This document shows, piece after piece, positions 8,010 to 17,868 of a stretch of 64,000 nt of DNA. A model generated the notes under the pieces. That model searched no databases. It saw nothing but the letters and a program-made list of their open reading frames with translations, and was not told the origin of the DNA. Position 1 is the stretch's first letter. Every line of letters begins with the position of its first letter. The stretch comes from a virus: positions 43,894 to 107,893 of IMG/VR virus record IMGVR_UViG_3300007634_000002. One strand, written 5' to 3'. A program made the position numbers and the translations under genes.

Positions 8010-9527
8010 ATGTCACTGCCAATTTATCCAAAAGATGACTTAGACGACTCATCCGTATTGCTAAATACCGTTGGTAATTTCTGGGCAGACTTGTTTGCAC
8101 AATCGGAGCAAGTCAAATCATTATTTGTTGCTCGCGCTGCCCGCGATAAACAAATCACACAGAATTTTGATGAATTGTTGGCGTCAGTCAGTCGGCTAAA
8201 ACTTAAGCCTTTACGCAAATTAGAATGGCATCTTTTGACGTTTGACACTGCACAACGCAATCAAACAATTCTTAACCGCACACGTTACGGCGTCGGTATG
8301 GATACTTACGGACAAGGCGTAACGTATGGACAAACACAGGCGCTGCAATACACAACGTATCCACTGCCCGCCAAATTAAGCGTAGTGCCCGCGCTGAGTA
8401 ACAGATTGTCAGCGGCCAGTTATACGGCAATTAACGGATCAGATTACGTAGTACAGGATGGTGTAATTCTTTTCTTGGAAGATCCCGCATCCAATCCAAA
8501 CATCATTACAGAAGACGGCAAATTTACGTTGTGGGTCTTTGGTAGCGAATGGGATGAGCGTGATCTTTTCTATCAGTTTGGATACGTCATTTCACAAGAA
8601 CAAAAATCGTCGCACACGTACCGCGATTTTATAAATGCTAATTACGATTCCATGATTGAGGGTACATCTGCTCGTGCCTTGGACCATCTGTTGGAAGCTT
8701 TTGCTGACGTACCGTTAACCAAAACAAATGATGAAATCGTGACTCAGATTTTTGATTTTCAAAATAAAAGTTGGGTGGTAACGGATAAAAACGTGTATGG
8801 GTATGCGCTTGGAGCCACGTTACTTGTCACAGTAGGCGATCAGTTAAAACAAGGACAGCCTTTAACGGATACGTTGCAAATTTACGGTTTTAATCGTGGG
8901 GAATTGCCTGATAGCGTCAAAGCATTAGCTATCGGGAAAAACTTCATGGTGTCTGGTATTTATCAAGACATCGTGTGTGAAAATAACACATACGCAACTA
9001 ATGTGTACACCAAAGACGACGGATACACAGCGTTTGAATTCCCTGTGCAAGGTAATCCCGGCGACGTTGAAAAGTTCTGGCAAGACACGCATGACCGAGG
9101 TGTAGCCGCAGGGGCAACCTTGGCAATGCTGTTAGATAGTCGCACCGTTAAAACAGGACAGCCCGGACCTTTGGCACTTCCGGCAACAATTAATCCACTG
9201 TTGTTCCTGACTAGAAACATTTTGCGCAACAACTTTATACTGCTTGTACTTAGACCGTCGAAATTTGGCTCAAATGCGTTAAGATTAAACCTTACTTACG
9301 CGTTGCGACGTATCGTACCACCGCATATCGGCGTAATGGTGCTTATTGCGTTGGATGCTGAAACTGACCAGATTACGATGGACGGTATCAGTTCAACAGA
9401 TGCCGGGCTCGTTGAAGAAGACGTGCTGGTTTATTTTGGGAATAGTGTTGAAGAAATAATAGATGCCGATACTTTGGTGGATGATCAGGATGTCACGATT
9501 CGACTAATTCAAGGACGCTGCGAATGA
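8010..9527 (+). CDS. Tail/baseplate structural protein
   Basis: This 505-aa protein starts at ATG 8010 after CAGGAAG. I recognise no family. The N-terminal 90 residues are helical, the rest mixed alpha/beta with long hydrophobic strands near the end (RNNFILLVLRPSKF; PPHIGVMVLIAL). The next gene starts within its stop (ATGA), so the tail operon resumes here after the protease cassette. The length and composition fit a baseplate or wedge component. Confidence 0.75.
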   Translation: MSLPIYPKDDLDDSSVLLNTVGNFWADLFAQSEQVKSLFVARAARDKQITQNFDELLASVSRLKLKPLRKLEWHLLTFDTAQRNQTILNRTRYGVGMDTYGQGVTYGQTQALQYTTYPLPAKLSVVPALSNRLSAASYTAINGSDYVVQDGVILFLEDPASNPNIITEDGKFTLWVFGSEWDERDLFYQFGYVISQEQKSSHTYRDFINANYDSMIEGTSARALDHLLEAFADVPLTKTNDEIVTQIFDFQNKSWVVTDKNVYGYALGATLLVTVGDQLKQGQPLTDTLQIYGFNRGELPDSVKALAIGKNFMVSGIYQDIVCENNTYATNVYTKDDGYTAFEFPVQGNPGDVEKFWQDTHDRGVAAGATLAMLLDSRTVKTGQPGPLALPATINPLLFLTRNILRNNFILLVLRPSKFGSNALRLNLTYALRRIVPPHIGVMVLIALDAETDQITMDGISSTDAGLVEEDVLVYFGNSVEEIIDADTLVDDQDVTIRLIQGRCE

Positions 9528-10114
9528 CCACTGACAAGATCCAACCTCCTACTGGCATGGTACGGCTCCACAACGTAGAGCCAAATAAAATCACGCCTAT
9601 TACGTCGTGGCAACCTAATACCGTTCTATACGAATGGGCAGCAATTGCTGCCCAATTGCTGACGACCGGTGAAAAGCAGTATCGCATTTCGGGTATGTAC
9701 ATCGAATACGAGAATGTGGCTTCCGCAGAAGATACGGTAGTTGTGCCCAGTTACGGCAGAGAATCTTCAGCCGGTATCGATTACTACACTGGGCTGATTG
9801 GTACGCCTAACAGAGATTACCTGCGCATACCGTTGGTGTCGGCGCAAGTCATCAGCACCGACGAGGTTGCATATCCCAAGGGAAATCAGCCTGTATTTTT
9901 TGCACAAACCACAGGCGTTGTCGGCGTACACGGCCGGCCATTCTCGGATGCCAGCAACAGTAAAGTTTTTGGGGCTGCACTCGTTGCCATCGTGGACGAA
10001 GCCGATGCTACGAGAGATTTGGTATTTAGCCGGTTCTATCTGTCAACCAGCTTGCAACAACTAAAGCTTGTTTCCAGCCAAATTGGTTTGGAATGGAAGC
10101 TCCAGTTGCGCTAA
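9524..10114 (+). CDS. Tail-associated protein of unknown function
   Basis: This 196-aa protein is translationally coupled to the previous gene by a 4-nt overlap. It has a beta-rich sequence with no known motif; the N-terminus (PPTGMVRLHNVEPNKITPI) is Pro-rich and extended. It ends 13 nt before a large appendage protein. Probably structural, by position. Confidence 0.7.
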   Translation: MTTDKIQPPTGMVRLHNVEPNKITPITSWQPNTVLYEWAAIAAQLLTTGEKQYRISGMYIEYENVASAEDTVVVPSYGRESSAGIDYYTGLIGTPNRDYLRIPLVSAQVISTDEVAYPKGNQPVFFAQTTGVVGVHGRPFSDASNSKVFGAALVAIVDEADATRDLVFSRFYLSTSLQQLKLVSSQIGLEWKLQLR

Positions 10115-10127
10115 GGAGAACACCAGC

Positions 10128-11924
10128 GTGTTAAACGAATACATCAATTTCGTGCGCGACGGTGAACCCGTTTCAGCTGGTGTAACCAACCGGCCCACCG
10201 CACAGCTTCAGCAAAATATTAATTACATATGGGAAGTTTTAGGTGCGTCTGGCGTTGGTTCAACAATTGTTATCCGTAAGACCGCAGTAGCCTCTGCTGT
10301 TAAAGTTGGACAGCCTGTTTACTTCTCATCGTCAAGTCAAGTCTTTGAGCAAGCTTTATCGGCTGTTGCAAGCGGTACCGTCAACGGGCATGTCGTTGCG
10401 GCAGAATCAGCGCAGGTGTGGGGTGTCGTTCTTCAAAAACTGTCAGCCACTTCTGCTGACATTCTTGTATCAGGCTATTCAGCGTTGAACTTGAATGAAG
10501 CCGTCACGGGTACCGTAACTGCGGGATTGTATTACTTATCGGGGTCAACTCCCGGCAAGCTTGTTAATACGCGGACACCTGTAACCGTTCCCGTATTGCG
10601 TGCGGATGGCAACGGTAACGTGCTGGTGTTGCCGCAGTTTGCAGATTTCATCGACAGGCACGTGCACTATAAGTTTGATTTGGTATGCGCTCCTGCCGGA
10701 GCATACGCAGAACCGGCTTCAGGCGATCGGCACGTCATTACGCTTGCGGATTCAACCTTACCGGGATGGTTACCTGCTGGGGATCCAATTTTTAACGGCA
10801 AAGCTCCCGCAGGCGCCATGTTTGGCTACAACCTGTCGGCGCATTCGGAATTGCAAAATGTATGGCCGCCTATTCCTGTAACTGAAGCATATGTAGAATG
10901 GGATCGCGGATATATTACATTCTTAGGTGCCGCAGGAATCAATTTAGGCATAAACGAAGCGTGTGTTGTTGATCGTAACGGTATTTGGTGGATGTCAGAC
11001 TGTTACGATGACGTACCGTGGCCAACTGCATATAATTCTCCGGGTTTTTCTACAAGCTTGTCAGATCCACCCGATGCCGAGTGCCCACGCCGACAGCAAA
11101 TGTCTATGCGTATTTGGTTTACTAAACCGTCATTTGCTACCGATGCTACTGTAGTTACTAGCCTTAAGTCTTTAGATCCGCGCCTTGTCATCACCTGCAC
11201 AGACGGAACCGCAGGGTCTTTAGGCGCGTTAAATATTGACTTGGATCTTAATTTTTTAGCGACAACAGGTGCTACAGGTTATCAAGTCCTTAAAGAAATT
11301 ACAGGTAATTCATTTACGCAAGGACCTGTTTGTGAAGGTCTGTACACGCTGAGCTCTTCGGTATCGTTATCCAGTCCGTCTCGTCGCCGTTTAGTAGTTG
11401 GCAGTGCCAGCAGTCCTTGGCTTTATCAAGGTCCTGTGGAAATCTCCGTGGTTCCGACTGAATCGCGAGAAATTGAAGTCCAGTTAATACGTTTAGACGG
11501 CGTGGAAGAACAATTTTACGAAGACGTAACTTATCTTGGTTTCCCTGCCGCAAGTGAAACGTCTATTAGGTGTAAGTTACATGTTCCGAGCTCAACTGGT
11601 TTTGTTTCACCTGTTATTTCTCTTAAGTTGCGTATTCTTGGTCGTGCCGTTGGAAATTTACCGAGTCTTACAGTCACGGCGCGACGATTGCCAAAGCCGG
11701 CAACAGGGGCGTCGGTAGCACTTCCTTTGGCCGCTAGTGAATTTCCTGTCACTATTGTTACAACAGCCACATTAGGCGCAAGTAATAAATATATTGACGT
11801 TACAAGCACAAGTTTTGCTGTTGCAGACGGCGATACCCTGTTATTTACAGTTCAGCGCAGCGAAGATGCTTACGCTGGAGAAGTTGGTATTTTGCAAATG
11901 ACTGGAATTTTATCTGCGTCGTAA
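10128..11924 (+). CDS. Large tail appendage / fibre-like protein
   Basis: This is a 598-aa protein from GTG 10128, 6 nt after AAGGAGA; an upstream in-frame TTG/ATG would lie inside the previous gene. The start MLNEYINFVRDGEPVSAGVTNRPT is the type of short N-terminal 'collar' seen in phage structural proteins that attach to the baseplate. Residues 40-180 contain repeating beta units (VKVGQPVYF, GTVNGHVVA, GLYYLSGS) like fibre or spike shafts. Several Cys pairs appear in the second half. Receptor-binding or appendage role is inferred. Confidence 0.7.
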   Translation: MLNEYINFVRDGEPVSAGVTNRPTAQLQQNINYIWEVLGASGVGSTIVIRKTAVASAVKVGQPVYFSSSSQVFEQALSAVASGTVNGHVVAAESAQVWGVVLQKLSATSADILVSGYSALNLNEAVTGTVTAGLYYLSGSTPGKLVNTRTPVTVPVLRADGNGNVLVLPQFADFIDRHVHYKFDLVCAPAGAYAEPASGDRHVITLADSTLPGWLPAGDPIFNGKAPAGAMFGYNLSAHSELQNVWPPIPVTEAYVEWDRGYITFLGAAGINLGINEACVVDRNGIWWMSDCYDDVPWPTAYNSPGFSTSLSDPPDAECPRRQQMSMRIWFTKPSFATDATVVTSLKSLDPRLVITCTDGTAGSLGALNIDLDLNFLATTGATGYQVLKEITGNSFTQGPVCEGLYTLSSSVSLSSPSRRRLVVGSASSPWLYQGPVEISVVPTESREIEVQLIRLDGVEEQFYEDVTYLGFPAASETSIRCKLHVPSSTGFVSPVISLKLRILGRAVGNLPSLTVTARRLPKPATGASVALPLAASEFPVTIVTTATLGASNKYIDVTSTSFAVADGDTLLFTVQRSEDAYAGEVGILQMTGILSAS

Positions 11925-11942
11925 CAAGACAGGAGAATACTC

Positions 11943-12902
11943 ATGCCTGTCGGCAATTGGAATTTAGAGTTTCTAAATCACAACAGTCAACGGAATTATC
12001 CGTTGGCAGATACCGCTACTGGTACAGATACGTCTAGCAGTTTTACAATTCCAGAAGATTTTATTGTCGAATTAGACTTACCCATTCACGCTGGATTAAA
12101 CGTAGCTAGCGGTCGGTTCTTTATTAAACGTATAGATGCTTATTCCATCGGGTATGCTGTGATCGTCGGCTATGCGCCAGTTTCTGGCGATCCTGTTGAT
12201 GCAGCCACGGCATTAATTCCACGGCAATCATTTGCAACTGGCGCTAAAAACGTCGTGTTTTCTTTGGGCGGTGTCGGTAGTTTTTCTGACACTGCGGGAA
12301 AGATTGTTATCGGCAAATTGACGGGAATAGATTTGCAACCTTCGGGTAGCTGGTTTTTTGAGTTTGTCGCAAGCCAGTTAGATCCAGATGCAATTAGACC
12401 AATTATTACAGGCGTCAGTTCTATTACGTTAATTAATGGTGCGCAAGCATCCGGTAAATTTTACGGTGACGTTGAATTAGTTGCTGGAAATAATTGCCAG
12501 CTTGTGCCTGTAGTAGTTGATGGGGATCTGGCAAGAATTCGCATTAATTTTATTCAGGGCGAAGGTTCTGTAGAAGATTGCACGTGTTATGGCGACGCTG
12601 CGTTGACTACACCTATTAAAACGATTAACGGTGTGCCTGCAACGACGGCAGGTGGTTTTAGTTTTGCAGGTACAGATTGTTTGCAAATTGAGCCAATTAC
12701 TAATGGTGTTAAGTTTGTCGATACGTGTGCAAGCCCGTGTTGTGGGGCAACGGAACTCGAACGAATCACGCAAGATTTAGAACGCTTGGCGCAGCAAGCC
12801 ACTAATATTGAAGGTTTTCTGTCGCGTTTGCAAATCTCTGTTCAAACCATGGACATGGTGGTATTGGGTTCGCGTTTGAATGACAGGAGTTGCGCTACCT
12901 AA
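11943..12902 (+). CDS. Appendage paralog A (N..RNYPL motif, TINGV motif)
   Basis: This 319-aa protein follows CAGGAGAATACTC. Its N-terminus LEFLNHNSQRNYPLAD matches a pattern shared with three downstream genes (14386, 16034, 16869): an Asn-containing turn, then Y-P-[LFV] and an acidic residue. A second shared segment, IKTINGVPATTAGGF, lies near residue 225. Two Cys-rich clusters (CTCY; CASPCCG) follow and the protein ends in a helix. It probably forms part of a multi-subunit tail tip or fibre. Structural role inferred. Confidence 0.7.
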   Translation: MPVGNWNLEFLNHNSQRNYPLADTATGTDTSSSFTIPEDFIVELDLPIHAGLNVASGRFFIKRIDAYSIGYAVIVGYAPVSGDPVDAATALIPRQSFATGAKNVVFSLGGVGSFSDTAGKIVIGKLTGIDLQPSGSWFFEFVASQLDPDAIRPIITGVSSITLINGAQASGKFYGDVELVAGNNCQLVPVVVDGDLARIRINFIQGEGSVEDCTCYGDAALTTPIKTINGVPATTAGGFSFAGTDCLQIEPITNGVKFVDTCASPCCGATELERITQDLERLAQQATNIEGFLSRLQISVQTMDMVVLGSRLNDRSCAT

Positions 12903-12913
12903 GGAGATTGCCT

Positions 12914-14386
12914 GTGTCTGTTCCCGCCTGCGCAACACTTACGCGTATTGGTATTAACCAAGCTCCCGGTAACGGATCAGATTATCCTTTTGTACAGCAA
13001 TCTGAATTAGGTTGGGCGTTACTTGATGTTTATCTGTCGTACGCAGACGACACGTGCTACATAAATGCGCCGTTTTACATCAGCATTTATCCGACAGCCG
13101 TATCTCCTGTTCCCGCAGGCACTGTAAATATTAGAGACAAAGACAATGCAATTGTATTTTCCGGAACACTTGGAGCCGGACAAGCATGGGGTACAGATCG
13201 TCTTATCTGCGAAATGTTAAATGATACTGGGGTGTTGCGTCTAGTTTTACATAAACCATGCTTTCAAACTTTACCGCTAAACACATGGACAATTGCAACA
13301 GAACCATTAGATCCACGTACGTACAGCAAAGTACCAAAACGACTTGAGACTGTTCGCGTAGGGTTAGATGCCCAAGGCGGAGCTCTTGCATTATATGCAG
13401 GATATAACGTTGTACTGGAACCACAAGATGTAACCAACGACGACGGTGGCCGATTTAAAACACGTTTTCTTATCGATGGCGTACCCGGTGCCGGTTTAGG
13501 AAGACTTACAGGCTGCGATCCTGATGCACAACCGATACGTACCATTAATCAAATCGGTCCGGATGCGTTTGGTAATTTCAACATGCAATGGGATGCGTGT
13601 TATCGTGGTCAACGCCGGGCCACTGTAGATTACGGTGAAGCAGAACCCGTGGGCATGTTTGCCTCTGATACTACACGGCACAGTTTTAGAGTTTTTAACG
13701 ATTGTCAGCCTTGTCAGGCTTGTAATTATTTTGTGAGAACGTATCGAGGTTTGAAAGTGTTGTGGGATCGTTACGCAACGATAGCAACAACTGCCGAAAC
13801 GGTCCGAGATCAATTTGTAAGTAATGTTGCGCGCTGGGATGCCGCCGCTGATTGTCGAGGAAAACGGTCACTCCAAGTAATATTTACAGCTGAAACAGAA
13901 TGTCGTTTTTTTGTCGGTGCAACTTATTGCAATTATTCAGAATGTTGTGTCATACAACCTGAAATGCGTTTTACTTTTTTTAGGTACGTCGGCGGAGTAC
14001 CTACTGCCGTACCAGCTACCGCAACAATTTTACGGTCGTTTGCGCAATTTGGCACTGCAAATGAAGAAGAACTTTTACCTACAGAAGCATGGCCTGTATT
14101 TTCATACCAACCGGAATTAGTAAAAGCTCAAGATACGATTTTAGCGCGATTACGTTTGTGCGCAACCTGTTCCGATTCCGACAGTTATGGTGTGTACGTT
14201 AGTGTACATTTTGAGGATACTGCATACTCGCCCGATACGTGTGTGGGTGAAGTAATTGAAGTCCCTGCGGCATTGTCGGCTTTGTGGGCTGCCGAAGGAA
14301 TATCCACCCCAACAACACGTGCGTTGGAATTTAAACTGGTACCGGCTAATCCCGCTAAAGAACCATTTGGATGTGGGTGTAATTAA
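12914..14386 (+). CDS. Cys-rich appendage protein with TIN-type motif
   Basis: This is a 490-aa protein from GTG 12914 with AAGGAG 7 nt upstream. It carries the element IRTINQIGPDAFGNFNM (about residues 213-229), which matches the TINGV element of the neighbouring paralogs but lacks their N-terminal YP motif. The C-terminal half is Cys-rich (CQPCQACNYF; CNYSECC; CGCN at the end), suggesting disulfides or metal sites in an extracellular virion protein. The stop overlaps the next start (TAATG). Confidence 0.7.
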   Translation: MSVPACATLTRIGINQAPGNGSDYPFVQQSELGWALLDVYLSYADDTCYINAPFYISIYPTAVSPVPAGTVNIRDKDNAIVFSGTLGAGQAWGTDRLICEMLNDTGVLRLVLHKPCFQTLPLNTWTIATEPLDPRTYSKVPKRLETVRVGLDAQGGALALYAGYNVVLEPQDVTNDDGGRFKTRFLIDGVPGAGLGRLTGCDPDAQPIRTINQIGPDAFGNFNMQWDACYRGQRRATVDYGEAEPVGMFASDTTRHSFRVFNDCQPCQACNYFVRTYRGLKVLWDRYATIATTAETVRDQFVSNVARWDAAADCRGKRSLQVIFTAETECRFFVGATYCNYSECCVIQPEMRFTFFRYVGGVPTAVPATATILRSFAQFGTANEEELLPTEAWPVFSYQPELVKAQDTILARLRLCATCSDSDSYGVYVSVHFEDTAYSPDTCVGEVIEVPAALSALWAAEGISTPTTRALEFKLVPANPAKEPFGCGCN

Positions 14387-16041
14387 TGGCGATTCGCAAC
14401 CAACACTGGTATTCGTTAAACGAGGGTATTGCTTATCCCGTTGATGAAACTGCCACAAGTGTAGATGACGCGGGGCTACGGTTACAAAATAATGTTATTA
14501 CGGATTTACATTTACGATGGTCTAATCAATTAGGGCGCTATGCATTTATAAGCTCAATCACAATTACGGATACATTTGTATCTATTACTTTTCTGGTAAG
14601 CACCACACTAGGCGCAGCAACATTAAAACCTTTGGCGGTTATTTCGGAAGCACGTCCTGTCGTAGAAGGGCGGCAATATTCTCTAGATCCTCAAGCAGAC
14701 GGTGTAAGTGGCTGGATTACATTTGGAAGCGGTGTTTCGTCTAAAACTAATTATCGTGCAAGGTTTTCCACACCACAACAAAGTTTTTTAACGGCACGCG
14801 CAGCACGCAGTTACGCGCCTCTTGCCGTTACAGGAATGCGAACACTAGATGCCGCAACGCCGCTAGAAGACATTGTGCGTTTACGCGCAACAGAACCGCT
14901 TGAGATTGTAGGAGAAGATCGTGAAATCGACGGTATATTGCGTAAAGTAGCAGTTGTACGTTTAATCGACACCGCAATAGAGACAGCGCGCCAAGATACG
15001 ACAACGGCAGCATTGCAAAGCGTTTTTCAACAATTTACGGGACCGTGCGGCAAGCGTCCGGACAGCAATACGTGCACAAAACCGCCTATCGAGTTTATAA
15101 ATGCGGTTGGCCCCGATTGCGACGGTTTGCTTACTGTTCAAATTAAAGGTTTTGCACTTACCGCCAAAATTGACAGCGAATGCGGCGTTCTTATTGATAC
15201 GCCGGTTGGTTTGTTTGACGCGTGCTTGCCCCCGCAATTACCATCCAGTGCAGGGTTGCTACCCAGCCAGTATGCAGAAACCAACGTCATTCCGCCCGAA
15301 CCTCCCGTGGAACCTCCCGTTACACCACCACCGTCTGAAAGTGTGGTTATCGTTGGATCTTTACCGTATTCCGAAGGTTTTGGCGACATGTCTGGAGACA
15401 TGTTTGTACCAATTCCAACGTCGGGTCGTTGGCTCATTACTTTGACTACCGGTGACAACACTCGGCCAACATGGATGAGTCAATCGCTGTCTGAATCTTT
15501 CAGCGACAATTTTGTACCTCAGTACGCACTGACGTCTGAATCACAGGCATTACGTAATATCACATTGTGGCAAGGCTTTGACGTACAAACCGTATTCCGC
15601 CGCATATCAATACATACACGCATGCGTCCGGGTACTGTCGGAAGTAAACATAACGCGGGTTTAGTATTGAATTACCGCCCGCACACAACAATAGCCGGGC
15701 GCTACGAATATTACGTCGCTATTTTAAATTACGATACTCAAACGTTGCGGCTACATTATTTTGATGGAGTGCAGCTATTGAGCGCCGTTGCTTCTGTGTT
15801 TGTTCCGGGTATTCGTTTAGACGATTGGTATCGCATTTCGGCCACGGTTTTGCCCGGAACCGCAACGACAGAAACTAAAATTTCAGTACAGGTTACTGGT
15901 TTAACAATTCCAACTGTTTTTGCAGAATTTGGTCCTATTGTCGTTACTAATTACCGTCCTAGCGTTGGCCGTATCGGTTTCTACGCAGATAAATCGGTTT
16001 CTGAGTTCGGCTACTTCTATCTGGAGGAAGTAAATGCCTGA
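14386..16041 (+). CDS. Appendage paralog B with C-terminal LamG-like lectin fold
   Basis: This is a 551-aa protein. The N-terminus (HWYSLNEGIAYPVDET) shares the YP motif of the paralog set, and residues near 225-260 the INxVGPDxxG element. A Pro-rich linker (PPEPPVEPPVTPPPSE) near 305 leads to a domain of about 230 residues whose strand pattern (NAGLVLNYR, YYVAILNYD, LRLHYFDGVQ, DDWYRISATV, GRIGFYADKS, FGYFYLEEV) is that of concanavalin A-like/LamG jellyroll domains, which usually bind or cut sugars. This makes it the best candidate receptor-binding protein in the window. Confidence 0.72.
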   Translation: MAIRNQHWYSLNEGIAYPVDETATSVDDAGLRLQNNVITDLHLRWSNQLGRYAFISSITITDTFVSITFLVSTTLGAATLKPLAVISEARPVVEGRQYSLDPQADGVSGWITFGSGVSSKTNYRARFSTPQQSFLTARAARSYAPLAVTGMRTLDAATPLEDIVRLRATEPLEIVGEDREIDGILRKVAVVRLIDTAIETARQDTTTAALQSVFQQFTGPCGKRPDSNTCTKPPIEFINAVGPDCDGLLTVQIKGFALTAKIDSECGVLIDTPVGLFDACLPPQLPSSAGLLPSQYAETNVIPPEPPVEPPVTPPPSESVVIVGSLPYSEGFGDMSGDMFVPIPTSGRWLITLTTGDNTRPTWMSQSLSESFSDNFVPQYALTSESQALRNITLWQGFDVQTVFRRISIHTRMRPGTVGSKHNAGLVLNYRPHTTIAGRYEYYVAILNYDTQTLRLHYFDGVQLLSAVASVFVPGIRLDDWYRISATVLPGTATTETKISVQVTGLTIPTVFAEFGPIVVTNYRPSVGRIGFYADKSVSEFGYFYLEEVNA

Positions 16042-16840
16042 GCGCATTCTATTTCCCGAATGGCGTAAACAAAATGAAACAACGAAGTACCCTTTTTCCG
16101 AAAAGGCTACGTTGACCAGTCGTGCAGGTAAAATCTTACTTGAAGGGACATTCCTTGACGCCAACTTGTATCCAATTGGCGGTACCGCTGGATTGTACTT
16201 GTCTAAAGTAATTGTCACACACGCCACAGTAACAATTTACGTTGGTAATGAAGGTACGTCTGAGCTTTGTTCCACAACTTTTTCTATTTTAAGCCCGCCG
16301 GTCACACTTATTTTACGTGATGTTTATGACCGTCCCGCAGGTGTCCTTGTTTCCGCAGAATATCGGCTAGGTGTGTTTCAAGCTTTAGGCGTTGGTACCC
16401 ACATATTTGAACGCAGCAGTACAGAGTTTGCTGCTACCGTATGTGTACCAGTACCCGAACAGGGCGTTAGAGGAATTTTACTAGATGACGGTACATTTCT
16501 TACGGGCGACGTATGGCTTGTCGGCGATGACGGCGTTGTACTGCGCAAACAACTTATAACTCAGAATAATATTTGTGGAGGCGGAATTCCGTGCACAGTG
16601 ATTCGTGTAGATATCGTAGGTGATCCTTTATACCGCCGCAGGCTTTGTAATCCACAATCGTTGTTTACTACAGTCAATCCTATAAAAACAATGCGTTTCA
16701 TTTCTGACAACATGACATTTGACTGTGCTTCTCTTGACGGTAACATCACGATTGGCGTCAACAATGCAGCGGCAACTGATACAATACTAAGAATAACTAA
16801 TACGGAAACCGGGCTTAAAATTAGCGTGGCGGGGTCGTAA
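16034..16840 (+). CDS. Appendage paralog C (KYPF motif)
   Basis: This 268-aa protein overlaps the previous gene by 8 nt. The N-terminal FPEWRKQNETTKYPFSEKA is the YP motif of the paralog family. The C-terminal segment (VNPIKTMRFISDNMTFDC) is a diverged version of the TINGV element seen in the neighbours. Middle part beta-rich. Structural role inferred from the family and position. Confidence 0.7.
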   Translation: MPERILFPEWRKQNETTKYPFSEKATLTSRAGKILLEGTFLDANLYPIGGTAGLYLSKVIVTHATVTIYVGNEGTSELCSTTFSILSPPVTLILRDVYDRPAGVLVSAEYRLGVFQALGVGTHIFERSSTEFAATVCVPVPEQGVRGILLDDGTFLTGDVWLVGDDGVVLRKQLITQNNICGGGIPCTVIRVDIVGDPLYRRRLCNPQSLFTTVNPIKTMRFISDNMTFDCASLDGNITIGVNNAAATDTILRITNTETGLKISVAGS

Positions 16841-16868
16841 CAGCGCGTAAACACTTATAGGATTCACC

Positions 16869-17855
16869 GTGGCCAGAGCTGGATTTTTTGACGATAATCG
16901 CAACAGAGCGTACCCGTTTATTACGGGTACTGCTGGTAGACCAATATCAGGGGTGACTACGCTTATCAATTTACCAAACTCAGCAATTGTTGATTGCGGT
17001 TTTACATTTGGGCCTAATGTAGATTTTGATCACAGGTTTCACGTGGTGTATTTAAAACAATTACGCCGCGTGGGAAATGCATTTTTCTTTGAGTTTGCTT
17101 CAACTTGCCCTGCTTTGGCGTATGCCACACTGACATTCACGCGAACAACAACATCTGATGCATATTTGACAGAATTTACCGACAGCGGACTTGATGGTTT
17201 AAGTTTGTCGGGGTCAGAAGTTGATGCGCTTATCGAGTCTACATTTCAATCGCTTTGGACAGGATTTCTTGTTACAGGTCCTTTAGATGAATTGACTGCG
17301 TTTGTAGCCAGTAATACAACTTTAACTGGTACGCTTGCAGATTGTGTTTTAGAACCAGCACTTACGCGCAGTTCGTACAAGTCCGCTATAACGTCTATTA
17401 ATGTAGCGAACAACGACAGGACTCGTTACGAAAATCCAGCCGATTGTTCAGAATTAGTGTGGCCTTTTCCGACAAACATTATTTTTATTGATTCAGTATT
17501 TTTACGTGACCTTGTGCTGTTTCAACCCGGATATAACGCAGATATTAAGCAAAATAGTCGAGATGGGTCTATTACGTTTGCGGCAAAAGTAGGTGCGGGG
17601 GAAGGACAACCTTGTGAAGAAATTCCTTTGTTTGAAACAGAAGTACCGTTGGTGGGAATTAGTGGTTTGCTTTCGGGTGGCCCAGCTTGCGGCGAAACCA
17701 TTCAAACAATCAACGGCGTCAGTAAAAGTAACTTTACAATACAGGGCAGTAACGGTGTTCAAATTGAATCCGTGCCTGAAGAAAATAAGTTAATTATTGA
17801 CATTAATCTTGCGGGTGTCGCTGTTGTTGTCCCTGCATCACTTTCGCCGGCATGA
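16869..17855 (+). CDS. Appendage paralog D (AYPF motif, TINGV motif)
   Basis: This 328-aa protein starts at GTG 16869 (an AUG-less start; ATAGG upstream). The N-terminus ARAGFFDDNRNRAYPFITG is the clearest example of the shared N-R-x-Y-P motif. IQTINGVSKSNFTIQG near residue 278 matches paralog A. The next gene starts 13 nt after its stop. Probably a subunit of the same tail-tip structure as paralogs A-C. Confidence 0.72.
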   Translation: MARAGFFDDNRNRAYPFITGTAGRPISGVTTLINLPNSAIVDCGFTFGPNVDFDHRFHVVYLKQLRRVGNAFFFEFASTCPALAYATLTFTRTTTSDAYLTEFTDSGLDGLSLSGSEVDALIESTFQSLWTGFLVTGPLDELTAFVASNTTLTGTLADCVLEPALTRSSYKSAITSINVANNDRTRYENPADCSELVWPFPTNIIFIDSVFLRDLVLFQPGYNADIKQNSRDGSITFAAKVGAGEGQPCEEIPLFETEVPLVGISGLLSGGPACGETIQTINGVSKSNFTIQGSNGVQIESVPEENKLIIDINLAGVAVVVPASLSPA

Positions 17856-17868
17856 TATAGGTGACACC

